The notes under the pieces are model-generated. The model saw only the letters and a program-made list of their open reading frames with translations. It was not told the DNA's origin and made no database searches. Positions 55,356 through 64,000 of a stretch of DNA of 64,000 nucleotides are shown piece by piece. The stretch lies in contig CM040121.1 in assembly GCA_022559845.1 (NCBI GenBank), positions 513,650,566-513,714,565 of the forward strand, read 5' to 3'. The stretch's first letter is position 1, and the number at the start of each line of letters is the position of its first letter. The DNA is from Amorphophallus konjac (Eukaryota; Streptophyta; Magnoliopsida; Alismatales; Araceae). A program made the translations under genes and the position numbers.

Positions 55356-56345
55356 CTAGAGCTGAGCCCGCTCTGCCTTGGCCCGGTAACGCTCCACCTC
55401 GGTGGCACTAGCTCGAAGCTGCTCCAGCTCCGCGCGAAGAAGTGCCATCTCCAGTGCATCCGCCGGGCGACTCTGCGCCGCCTCCTCCCGCAGGCGGGCC
55501 ACCTCCTCCCGCAGGCGGGCCACCTCCTCCCTAGCCGCTGCCCGGCTCTGCTCAAGCTCAGCCCTAAGTTGGGTCAGCTCGGTCGTCTGCATACATTTTC
55601 ATGGTCAGTTAAGTGTGTTTCATATTCATAAGCATAAACAATGGGGAAAGTGTAGTGATTGCGTACCCTCTCGGTGAGCGCCACCTCGGCCGCCTTGGCC
55701 CACGCCACCATCCATGTGAAGTCGGCGTCCCGCTCGGCTCGGTCTGTGGGAGTCTGCGAAGAAGGAGGAGCGTCGGCCCCTTGCCGCTGGGCTCCCTCGG
55801 CACACTGCATCTAAAACTCCAGGTCAGTCACATGCATGATCATAATCATAAGAATTTGCATAGTTTAGGGTTTAGAAAACTCACCAGTAGGGCCAGGGCC
55901 TGCCGAGCCTCGTCTCGCTCCCTGATCATAGAGTGTAGGAGCCCCTGCAGCTCCGCAAGCCGTCCCTCAGGGTCGATCTGCATTTAGAAGTCCAATGTCA
56001 GTGCGTCATCATATAGAAAGCATAAGCATAATAGACAGAGTTTAAGTTTAGAAGTCGTACCGGTCGGTAGGCACCGCGGAACACCTGGTCCCGGTAGTGT
56101 CTGGCGTACGCCGTGTAGTACGCCGCGTCACTGTCTGCTCGAGCGGTCACCACTCGCCCGAGTGCTGTCCAGTCTGCTATCTGCATGGCATTCCACGCCA
56201 TCCAGTCAAAGGCCGCTGCTAGGCCTCGTGTCATCCGAGTGACGCGCTCCCCCGGCTTCTCTGCCACCGGGAACTCGACCACTGGCTGATGGACCCCAAT
56301 GGTCCTCATCACCAGTCGGAAGTACAGTGGCTCCACCACGTTCAT
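55356..56345 (-). CDS. Spliced minus-strand coding region, unknown coiled-coil protein
   Basis: Four exons in one message read leftwards: 56345-56061 ('AAAFDWMAWNAMQIADW', 'ARADSDAAYYTAYARHYRDQ', ending 'RGAYRP'), 55977-55885, 55810-55667 and 55586-55356. All three introns have GT-AG ends (donors gtacgac, gtgagtt, gtacgca; acceptors aatgcag, gttttag, ctgcag), and the three downstream exons are 93, 144 and 231 bp, all multiples of three. The last exon codes for an Ala/Glu/Arg coiled coil with an exact 'AREEVARLREEVARLREEAA'-type heptad. It has no internal stop, unlike its neighbours. The start is uncertain: 56345 is an ATG, and a stop lies just upstream. It may be the C-terminal half of another antisense mobile-domain-type gene of the Tat family. 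Confidence 0.5.
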
Positions 56346-57004
56346 GCAGTGAAGTCACACGTCACGCCCCGAGAAGGTGAGGTGATGCGGGACGGACTGA
56401 GGAGACGACGCTATATGAGATGGACACGACTCAACCAGCAATGACACGACTACTAGAGCGACCTTGGCTCGACACTAAGAGCTCCTATGGGCTACACGTT
56501 GCTAACAGAAGTGCAAACTCACTCGTCATCCCAAGCGAGGGAAAGCGTGGATCGTGCGCGGCTAAGGAACCAGCAGAGTTCAAGGTAGTCTGACTCAACT
56601 TCCAGACTCGGATCGAGTCGCGGGACGGGTCACTCTCACACTCACAGCGGCGACATGAACACACGGTCTAGGAACCTACACTCTCGTAGTGGCATAAGAC
56701 CGTATACTAGCTAAGCAAAGTAACGCCGAGAAGTTTAGACCGTTACCTCCACGCACCCGGCGTGGCGAAGACAACCCCGGCCGATTTACGGACTCCCGGT
56801 TAAACAATGTTACAGCGGTACAAATATTTGACCCACTCCACGCAGGGAGGTAAAAGGTCACATGCGGGGCCCGGGAATCATGCGAATCGGGTTGACGGGC
56901 AGCATCTTGATGTCGCCCGGCGGTGCCGAACACGCGTCTATAGTGCTGTCCGGATGGCACAATCTACGGGTCTGTGGGGCCCACCGACCGCACTGTCCTC
57001 CGAG
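56346..57004. other. No gene identified before the chromovirus LTR
   Basis: GC-rich sequence without recognisable frames. It should be Tat 3' region or another element; nothing in it could be assigned. Confidence 0.3.
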
Positions 57005-59129
57005 TGTAACGACCCGAGAATCCGATTACCGGGAAGGCCCGATAACCCGAGACTCGTACCGCCACCCACGAGCCCGAAGACTCGGAAGGGTTAAAAGGAT
57101 GGTGTGGAAACTACACAAGCATCACAGATAATTGCAGTAATTAAACAGTTATAAAATTAAGCAGGAAATAAATTAACATTTTACATGGTCCACAATAGAA
57201 ATAACAACAGCAGCAACAGTAGTCCACGACTAGTACAGTGACAAGAAAGGAAAGTACAGCTACACGGGGCATCCCCCGGCTCTGACCTCTGGCACTACCT
57301 CTGGGCACCCGCACCACGCTGCGCTCCTGACGCGCTCCCCGAAGGTGGCGCCTCACCTGAAACACGGTGAAAACACGCAGGGAATGAGTCTCGGAACAAA
57401 ACTCAGTAGGGATCACTCGAACCCTACCTCGCAAAACGAGAAACCACTACTCTAGCGGTAGGAAGGTACCTCGGAAAGGAAAGCCCTGTACTCTACAGAA
57501 CTAGACCCTACGGCACGCAAACCGACACACGTGCCACGGTACGAGAAGACCGAAACCAATGGTCGAATCGTAAAACCCGAAGGTCGGAAACACACGACTG
57601 ACAGTCTGACACTCCGTACTCGACAGGAGTACCACCCACTAGAAGCACAGCCGGCAGCGTCCCCTGACGTCTTATACCGCACCGCAGGTGAACCGCCTGA
57701 CGTGGTAGGTCCTACCCGAGGCGCAGACACCGTACAAGTAACCACAACAAGTGACTAGCTGGGGTCACGCCCGTCGACGTGGGTCCAACCGCCCCCAACC
57801 ACGTGTGCACACATAGACCACGCGTCCTAGGTCTGGCCCTCTGACCGATTTTCCCCCGCAGCCGGACTCTGGCTAAGACGAGGAGCCTACGGTAACCGGT
57901 CCACAAACCGTCTCGAAAGGTGGGTGCCCGTACACCACTCCCAGGTGAGACCAGCACCTCGTACTGGTGGGCTACGACTAGTGGAGGGTCACTGAAGGAG
58001 TAGACTCTCAAGTCAACGGAAAACGACGTCCGAGTCCGACAACGTGTGGGAATCACCCAACGCACCAGCCCCGTCGCACGGTGGCCACAGTCGGAGAAAA
58101 ACGGACTCACCGCCCACGGCCAAACGCATGACCAAGGCAAACGGAACCTCCAGATACCAAAAACACGGTCACGGAACTCCACGGGGTGCCCGGGACGCAC
58201 GCACGGCCCAAGGGGAACACCCAATAACAGCCAGATCGCGCTAGGGATACCTAGCGCGACACGGAAGAACGCCCAAAAATTCTAACCACGCCCCCATGCC
58301 TCCATAGGAGAGGGGGAAAACAAAGGGGAAGACCCCTGGGGACCCCTAGCATGATTCTAGGCCATCAAAACATGAAATCATGCATCAAATCCATAGATCG
58401 GGCGAGCTCTCCCCAAATCATGGAAAAACCCAAAAACGCTCAAACGATCCCCTCTCGGCCCCCCCGCGGCCTATAAATCGCGGAAAAGATCGGCATGAGG
58501 TTAAGGAACGTCACCCTACCTCAATGGAGCGAATGCTCCGCCGGATCGATCACGAATCACGAAGAATGCTCGAAGCTTCACGAACCCCCCACGCTTCCCA
58601 CGCTCGCCGCACGCCCACGAGATCGCCTCACCGTCGCCCACGCGTCCGCGCCGTCACCCCGCCGCCGTCCGTAGCCGGAGAGGGGCACACCGCGTCCGAA
58701 TGGGAGAGAGGGAGAGAGGAGGGTGCGGTCACGGTTAGGGGAAGGAAGGAGGAAGAAGAAGAAGAAAGAGAAAGGAGAAAAGAAAAAGAAAAGGAATTAG
58801 GGCTATATAGAAAATCTGAATTTTCGGAAAAATACCAAAAAATAGAAAATTACATTTCCGGAATCCTCGGAACGCACCGATCGCCTGGGGGAACTGCCCG
58901 GTTCGCCCGCAGCGAGCTTCCGAAGGAAAAGACGAAACACACACCGGGAATCGGAAAACACACGCAGAAAAGCCGCGGAACGCCTCCGGGCCTCCGAAAC
59001 AACTCCGGATCGCGCCGATCCGAACACGAAAGATGTCCGAAACAAAATTTCGGACACAACAGAGCCGGACGCTCCGAAAACCAGATCCGGGACCCACGAA
59101 GAAGGATCCGAAAGGTCCGGGATATTACA
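57005..59129 (-). repeat. 3' LTR of the chromovirus
   Basis: 2125 bp. Read on the minus strand it starts TGTAATATCCCGG and ends 'ctcgggtcgttaca'. Segments align with the element B LTR: 'tctatatag' (TATA, near 58803), 'tctcctatggagg.atgggggcgtg' (58290-58315) and the U5 'cgggttatcgggccttcccggtaatcggattctcg' stretch. At the position where B carries 14 hairpins, this LTR has only one. Confidence 0.85.
58236..58259. repeat. Single perfect hairpin in the chromovirus LTR
   Basis: Arms TCGCGCTAGG and CCTAGCGCGA (10 bp, perfect) with loop GATA. It sits between the same flanks as the hairpin array of element B. Confidence 0.85.
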
Positions 59130-59146
59130 GCCCTCCCCCCTTAAGG
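59130..59146 (-). promoter_or_regulatory. Polypurine tract of the chromovirus
   Basis: Minus-strand 'ccttaaggggggaggg' abuts the LTR start. The preceding 'tcgaggacgaaattcc' is the usual context in Tekay-type elements. Confidence 0.75.
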
Positions 59147-59196
59147 AATTTCGTCCTCGAAATTGAGAACAACCCAAGGGGAAAGAAGAGGAAGGC

Positions 59197-62100
59197 TCAC
59201 TCAAATAGATACGGAAACTGTTGACGCATCTCGTCCTCACGTTCCCACGAAGCCTCACCACCAGAGTGTCGTTGCCACACGACCTTTACCAAGGGAATGA
59301 CCTTGTTCCGCAGGCGCTGCTCTCGCCTATCCTCCACGCGGATCGGAAACTCTGGGAGAGAAAGATCTGGAGTCACCTCAGGCCAAACAGAAAACTCGAG
59401 CACATGAGAGTCATCGGGCATATACTTCCGCAACATCGAGACGTGGAACACGTCATGCACCGACGCCAACTCAGGAGGTAACTGCAACCGGTAAGCAACC
59501 TCACCGATGCGTTCCACAATCGCGAAAGGGCCAATATAGCGGGGACTCAGCTTCCCACGCCGTCCAAAACGCATCACCCCCTTCATCGGAGAAACTCTCA
59601 AGAACACATGATCGCCCACGGTGAACTCTAGGGCCTGCCTCCTACGGTCAGCATAGCTCTTCTGCCGACTCTGGGCCGCCAACATGTTCTGACGAACCAG
59701 GTGCACAACATCCACACATTGCTGCACCAACTCTGGTCCCGTCAAAACATGCTCACCCACCTCAAACCAATCAAGCGGAGTCCGACAAGGACGCCCATAC
59801 AGTGCCTCATAAGGAGCCATGTCGATGCTCGAATGATAGCTGTTGTTATAGGCAAACTCCACCAACGGTAGGTGATGAATCCAACTCCCCTGCCACTCCA
59901 GGCAGCAGGATCTCAGCATGTCCTCCAAAGTCTGAATGGTCCTCTCAGACTGACCATCTGACTGAGGATGATACGCCGAGCTAAATACCAACTCCGTGCC
60001 AAGAGCTCGCTGGAAACTCCTCCAGAATCCAAAAGTGAAGCGCGGATCCCGATCCGATACGATCGAAATGGGAACCCCATGCAACGGCACGATCCGCTCC
60101 ACATAAAGACGAGCCAACTTAGGCACGCTCCAGCTGACCTTGACCGGTAGCAACCGCGTCACCTTCGTCAGCCGATCCACCAGTAACCAAATACTGTCCT
60201 GCCCACTCGGGGTCCTTGGCAACCCTACCACGAATTCCGTGGTCACATGGTCCCACTTCCAAGCAGGAACATCCAAGGGCTGGAGAGTACCTCCTGGTCG
60301 CTGATGCTCCGCCTTCACCTGTTGACAGATCAGGCACCTGGCCACAAATTCGGCGACATCTCTCTTCATGCCAGGCCACCAAAACTGCCTCCGCAAGTTC
60401 CGATACTTCTTCGTCGCACCCGGGTGTACAGTGTACCTGCTCCCATGAGCCTCGCGTAACACCGCACGACGAACCTGCTCCTCCGCTGGGACGTACAACC
60501 TGCCACGAAACCTCGCAGCACCGTCCTCGCCGAGCTCCACGTTAGCCATCGCAAGAATCCGGGGCAACTCAGGGTCCGCATGCTGAGCCTCTGTCACCTG
60601 ACGACGGATAGCAGGAGTGACAGTCAGACTCGCAAGCACTGCCAACCCTCGCTTCTGGGGAATCTTGAGCCTGAAGGAAACTTCGGGCACCTGTTCCCAG
60701 AGCCTCCACTTCCTCAGCATCAAGGTACTGACCGCCACCTTCCGACTCAAAGCATCGGCGATGACATTCATCCTGCCCGGCTGATAAGATAGGGTGAAGT
60801 CATAGTCCTTCATGAACTCCATCCAACGCCTTTGTCTGAGGTTCAAATCTCTCTGCGAGAACACATACCTCAAACTCCCATGGTCAGTAAACACCTCGAA
60901 CTTCGCGCCGTACAGATAATGCCTCCAGATCTTCAGCGCGAAGATCACCGCCGCCAACTCAAGGTCATGGGTAGGGTAGTTCTCATCGTGGGGCTTTAGC
61001 TGTCGAGATGCATAAGCCACCACTCTACCATGCTGCATCAGAACAGCACCCAATCCGACGCCGGAAGCATCTGTACACACCACGAAACCTCCCGATCCAG
61101 AAGGTAAAACCAACACCGGAGCCGAGGTGAGCAATCTCTTCAGTTCCCTGAAGCTCTGCTCACACTCCTCGGACCAGATGAAAGGCACATCCTTCCACGT
61201 GAGCCTCGTCATCGGGGTCGCAATGCGGGAAAAATCCTGGATAAACCGGCGATAATAACCCGCAAGCCCCAAGAAACTCCGGATCTCCGTCACCGACCTC
61301 GGCCTCGGCCATTGCATCACAGCCTCGACCTTGGCGGGATCCACGGAAATGCCATCACCAGAAATCACGTGCCCCAGAAAGTGCACCTCGCTGAGCCAAA
61401 ACTCGCACTTGCTGAGCTTCGCATACAACTGGTGACCTCGCAACGTCTGCAGCACCACACTCAAATGGTACGCATGCTCCTCAGCAGACCGCGAATAAAC
61501 AAGGATGTCATCCACAAAGATGACCACGAACTGGTCCAAATACGGATGGAACACCCTCTGCATCAAGTCCATGAAGGCTGCTGGGGCATTGGTGAGCCCA
61601 AACGGCATCACCAGAAACTCATAATGCCCGTACCTCGTACTGAATGCAGTCTTCTCCACATCGGACTCGCGAATTCTCAGCTGATAGTAACCGGACCGCA
61701 AATCAATCTGCGAGAACACTCGCGCAGACTGAAGCTGGTCGAACAAATCATCAATCCGCGGCAACGGATACTTGTTCTTAATGGTCACTTCATTCAGCTG
61801 TCGATAGTCAATGCATAGCCGCAGACTACCGTCCTTCTTCTTCACGAACAACACGGGCGCACCCCAAGGGGAAAAGCTCGGACGAATGTACCACTTGGCC
61901 AACAGTTCCTGCAACTGCGCCCTCAACTCCCTCAGCTCAGCGGGGGCCATACGGTAGGGAGCCTTCGCCAAAGGTCCCGTACCAGGTACAACCTCGATCA
62001 CGAAATCGATCTCCCGCTGGGGAGGTAATCCAGGCAACTCCTCAGGAAAAACATCGGGAAACTCGCACACCACCGCAATGTCCTCGACATCCGGCTCCAT

Positions 62101-62208
62101 CCGGTCAGACACAACCACAGACGCGAGAAAATCCTGACAACCTGAATCAAGCAATCGACGGGCTCGAATAGCAGAGATAAGGAATCGAGAAGAGGTGAAA
62201 CGGATACC
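59197..62208 (-). CDS. Chromovirus Pol: RT, RNase H, integrase, chromodomain
   Basis: An open run of 985 codons from ATG 62154; the phase is open back to the TAA at 62209. RT spans about residues 90-265 with 'FVDD' at 213-216 (the family usually has YVDD or FVDD). RNase H begins at '[11 protein letters not shown]' (about 360) and ends near 'VIADALSR' (about 471). Integrase has the zinc region '[19 protein letters not shown]' ... 'CLIC' (577-610) and a core with E640 in 'TTEFVVGLP' where the family has Asp ('DF'), D701 in 'SDRDPRF' and E737 in 'GQSERT'. The C-terminus '[20 protein letters not shown]' plus '[17 protein letters not shown]' is a chromodomain-type end that guides integration to heterochromatin in this clade. 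The Asp-to-Glu change may impair integration. Confidence 0.93.
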   Translation of the reverse strand, partial: GIRFTSSRFLISAIRARRLLDSGCQDFLASVVVSDRMEPDVEDIAVVCEFPDVFPEELPGLPPQREIDFVIEVVPGTGPLAKAPYRMAPAELRELRAQLQELLAKWYIRPSFSPWGAPVLFVKKKDGSLRLCIDYRQLNEVTIKNKYPLPRIDDLFDQLQSARVFSQIDLRSGYYQLRIRESDVEKTAFSTRYGHYEFLVMPFGLTNAPAAFMDLMQRVFHPYLDQFVVIFVDDILVYSRSAEEHAYHLSVVLQTLRGHQLYAKLSKCEFWLSEVHFLGHVISGDGISVDPAKVEAVMQWPRPRSVTEIRSFLGLAGYYRRFIQDFSRIATPMTRLTWKDVPFIWSEECEQSFRELKRLLTSAPVLVLPSGSGGFVVCTDASGVGLGAVLMQHGRVVAYASRQLKPHDENYPTHDLELAAVIFALKIWRHYLYGAKFEVFTDHGSLRYVFSQRDLNLRQRRWMEFMKDYDFTLSYQPGRMNVIADALSRKVAVSTLMLRKWRLWEQVPEVSFRLKIPQKRGLAVLASLTVTPAIRRQVTEAQHADPELPRILAMANVELGEDGAARFRGRLYVPAEEQVRRAVLREAHGSRYTVHPGATKKYRNLRRQFWWPGMKRDVAEFVARCLICQQVKAEHQRPGGTLQPLDVPAWKWDHVTTEFVVGLPRTPSGQDSIWLLVDRLTKVTRLLPVKVSWSVPKLARLYVERIVPLHGVPISIVSDRDPRFTFGFWRSFQRALGTELVFSSAYHPQSDGQSERTIQTLEDMLRSCCLEWQGSWIHHLPLVEFAYNNSYHSSIDMAPYEALYGRPCRTPLDWFEVGEHVLTGPELVQQCVDVVHLVRQNMLAAQSRQKSYADRRRQALEFTVGDHVFLRVSPMKGVMRFGRRGKLSPRYIGPFAIVERIGEVAYRLQLPPELASVHDVFHVSMLRKYMPDDSHVLEFSVWPEVTPDLSLPEFPIRVEDRREQRLRNKVIPLVKVVWQRHSGGEASWEREDEMRQQFPYLFE

Positions 62209-63864
62209 TTAGAAATAGAAGGTCCTCTTGCTCGGATGCTGGAAGTAGACCCTCTTCATTCCACAATCCACCACCGCTCCATGAGTCTCGAGCCAATCCA
62301 TGCCTAGAATCACGTCGTAATCCCGAAGCTGTAACGCATACAACCTGCCTGGCATACTCCGTCCATCGATCCACACCGGAACCTGGTCGAAGCAATACGG
62401 AGTGACCATAAAGTCACCCGAAGGCAACTCCACTGCCAAATCACAGGACAACTGGGTCACCGGCACCTCGACGCTCGACGCGAAATCCTCCGAAATAAAC
62501 GAATGAGACGCGCCAGAATCAAATAAAACTCGAGCCGCACAACCCAAAATCTGAACGGTACCTTCCACGAGCTGCGACGCCACTGCCTCTGCCCTGGTCA
62601 AGTGCGTGATCTGGCCACGAGCTCTCTGCCTGCCTCCCACACTAGCTGACCTGGGTAGCGGCGAATACTGTCCCTGTTGCTGCTGCTGCTGCTGGGGAAC
62701 CTGCTGCTGCGGCGGCCTCTGAGGATAGTCACACGCCATATGCCCTGGCTGGTCACACCGAAAATAGATGATCGGCGCCGTGCACTGCCTGCCTGGGTGG
62801 GTCCCACCACACCGTGGACAAGGTCCTCGCGATCCACCCACCGATCCCTGACGCTGCAAAGGAAACGGCTGCTGTACACTGCCCGATGAAGCCTGCCCCT
62901 GATCCTTGTGCTTCTTACGAAAATTCTTCTTCAAGAACTTCTTGACCTTCGAGCCAATGGACGCAGATCTTGTCACCGAAGCTGCTGATGTCGGTACTCC
63001 TGAACCACCCGACGCATGCTGGAAGGAACCCTGCTGCTGGGTAGCCGACTGCTGACTGCGACCTGACAGGGACTGCCACTGGCTGATCGGTCCTCGAGTC
63101 CTCTGCATATCCATCTCCAAGGAAATCGCAACACGAGACGCTGTCTCTAGATCAGTGGCCCCATTCGTGATCAAATGGTGCCTCAGCTCCAGCCTCAAGC
63201 CCTGCACAAACTGCGTCATCTTCACCCTCTCATGCTCCATGATATGAGGTGCGTACCGACCCAGCTCGATAAATCGGGCCCTGTACTGCAACACGGACAT
63301 GTCACCCTACACCAGCTCCAGAAACTCCTGCATTCGCTGCGTAGCAACGACGTCTGGACAGTACGTACGCTCGAAGGCACTGACAAAGTCATCCCACTCG
63401 ACCTGCTCAAGTGGACGAAGCTGAAAGGACGTCTTCCACTCAGAAGACCACCACCTCTGAGCCGTACCCTGCAACTGGTTGTAGGCCAACACCACTCTGT
63501 CCTCGGCAGTACTCTTCGCAGAACTGAACACCCGCTCCATCTCATCGAGCCAATCTCGAGCCGCATCAGGGTCTGCCTGGCCGCTAAAGTAAGGTGGATG
63601 GAACTGCATGAAGTCCCTCACCGCTCGGCCCGGCCCACCCCTGACTGACGAGCCCTCACCAGTCTCTCCGCCGAACTGCTGAGACATGAGATGGTACATG
63701 CCACGGAAGAAATCCTCGGCCCCCGGAGCTCTCGCAGCATCCGCGGCCTCGGTAGCTCCCGGAACTCTGCTATGCTCCTCCTGGTCCCTCTGGACCCCCT
63801 GCTGGATCTCCTGACCTCCAGCCGACTGCCCCTGCTGAGAGCGAGAACTCCTCCTCAGCGCCAT
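62209..63864 (-). pseudogene. Chromovirus Gag and protease, two in-frame stops
   Basis: Starts at ATG 63864 ('MALRRSSRSQQGQ'). The capsid domain (Retrotrans_gag) has 'FHPPYFSGQADPDAARDWLD', 'RVVLAYNQLQGTAQRWWSS' and 'WDDFVSAFERTY', then a TAG at 63307 just after 'MQEFLELV'. The same phase continues with 'YRARFIELGRYAPH', a basic stretch, 'CPRCGGTHPGRQC' and a degenerate knuckle 'YFRCDQPGHMACDYP' (first Cys lost). Protease follows: 'VLFDSGASHSFISEDFA' (active site) and 'DVILGMDWLETHGAVVDC'. It ends at TAA 62209, which separates it from pol in the same phase. Each stop is one substitution away from a sense codon. Confidence 0.88.
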
Positions 63865-64000
63865 CCCCGCTCCTGAAGCACAAGACAGAAAACACGGAAA
63901 CGGTAATGTCAGAATAAAACACGCGGTGCCCAATGCCAGCGTCACATGTACATCATCGTTGTGGACTAGTGGACCACTACAATTACCTATGATTCTCATG

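Larger units (their letters stand above)
24979..57004 (+). mobile_element. Tat-lineage Ty3/gypsy element, fragmented by nested insertions
   Basis: It starts TGTTGACACCCG at 24979 inside the copia RNase H frame. Order: 5' LTR (interrupted), PBS (36095), leader, gag, protease with G-patch, linker, RT-RNase H, a second archaeal-type RNase H, integrase (to 50718), then a long 3' region with antisense coding frames. The second RNase H before integrase and the antisense frame are hallmarks of the Tat clade (Tat/Retand/Ogre). Three insertions break it (26388-35728, 41646-43645, 44169-47535). The 3' LTR is not visible; the right limit is set at the chromovirus LTR start, and the 3' LTR may lie beyond the window. 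Many stop codons make this copy defective. Confidence 0.75.
57005..63999 (-). mobile_element. Tekay-like chromovirus (Ty3/gypsy), 5' part beyond the window
   Basis: From left to right: 3' LTR (57005-59129), polypurine tract, pol, protease and gag, all on the minus strand. The gag-pol phase is the same from 63864 to 59197 and is broken by only two stops. The integrase ends with a chromodomain-like segment, the mark of chromoviruses. The 5' LTR and PBS lie past position 63999. LTR and polypurine context are related to element B, so this element is the likely source of proteins for B. Confidence 0.88.

Noticed and set aside
50719..57004. A Tat 3' LTR in this interval
   Set aside because: No second copy of TGTTGACACCCG or of the 'ctaccaaca' end was found; only scattered 'gccgttca'-type words resemble the 5' LTR.
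58380..59144. 254-codon plus-strand frame over the chromovirus LTR
   Set aside because: It lies antisense within the LTR, is rich in Arg, Glu and Lys from a GA-rich stretch, and has no recognisable domain.

Overview
The window looks like intergenic heterochromatin from a large-genome flowering plant. Almost everything that can be recognised is a plant transposable element: CACTA (En/Spm), Ty3/gypsy Tat and Tekay-like chromovirus, Ty1/copia, and large non-autonomous LTR elements. I see no intact host gene, rRNA or tRNA gene, and no bacterial-type feature. The species cannot be assigned from the sequence.

Layout. 1-3050: an unidentified hydrophobic reading frame, two blocks of CACTA-like subterminal repeats and a GATC-rich minisatellite. 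3053-about 17.4 kb: a decayed CACTA element transcribed leftwards. It has a left terminus CACTACAAGAAAA, a ~178-bp tandem array, a Transposase_24-type gene and an internally deleted Tnp2-type transposase gene. A young non-autonomous LTR element (here 'A', 6163-13254, 1928-bp LTRs, tRNA-Asp-type PBS, GGGGG target duplication) sits inside the Transposase_24 gene. 17.4-23.5 kb: low-complexity repeats and an intronless, frameshifted fragment of a host coiled-coil gene. 23.5-24.98 kb: the 3' part of a copia element on the minus strand, cut at 24978 by a Tat element.

24979-57004: a Tat-lineage gypsy element on the plus strand, in pieces. Its 5' LTR is split by a second non-autonomous element ('B', 26388-35728, 3.3-kb LTRs). 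Its gag, protease/G-patch, RT-RNase H, archaeal-type RNase H and integrase run in order but carry many stop codons. Two minus-oriented copia-type insertions (41646-43645 with CTAGT duplications; 44169-47535 with CCCGT duplications) interrupt the protein-coding part. The 3' region holds an antisense plant-mobile-domain-like reading frame and a second, spliced minus-strand coding stretch. The Tat 3' LTR is not visible. 57005-63999: a Tekay-like chromovirus on the minus strand, with its 3' LTR, pol, protease and gag in one frame broken by only two stop codons; its 5' LTR lies past the right edge.

How the parts relate. The B element shares its LTR family and polypurine-tract context with the chromovirus, so the chromovirus is the likely source of enzymes for B. 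The most unusual structures are: an array of about 14 hairpins inside each B LTR, at a spot where the chromovirus LTR has a single hairpin; four tandemly duplicated mini-exons separated by 61-bp introns in the CACTA gene; and about fifty copies of a TGTATAGACTT motif in the 44-47 kb insertion.
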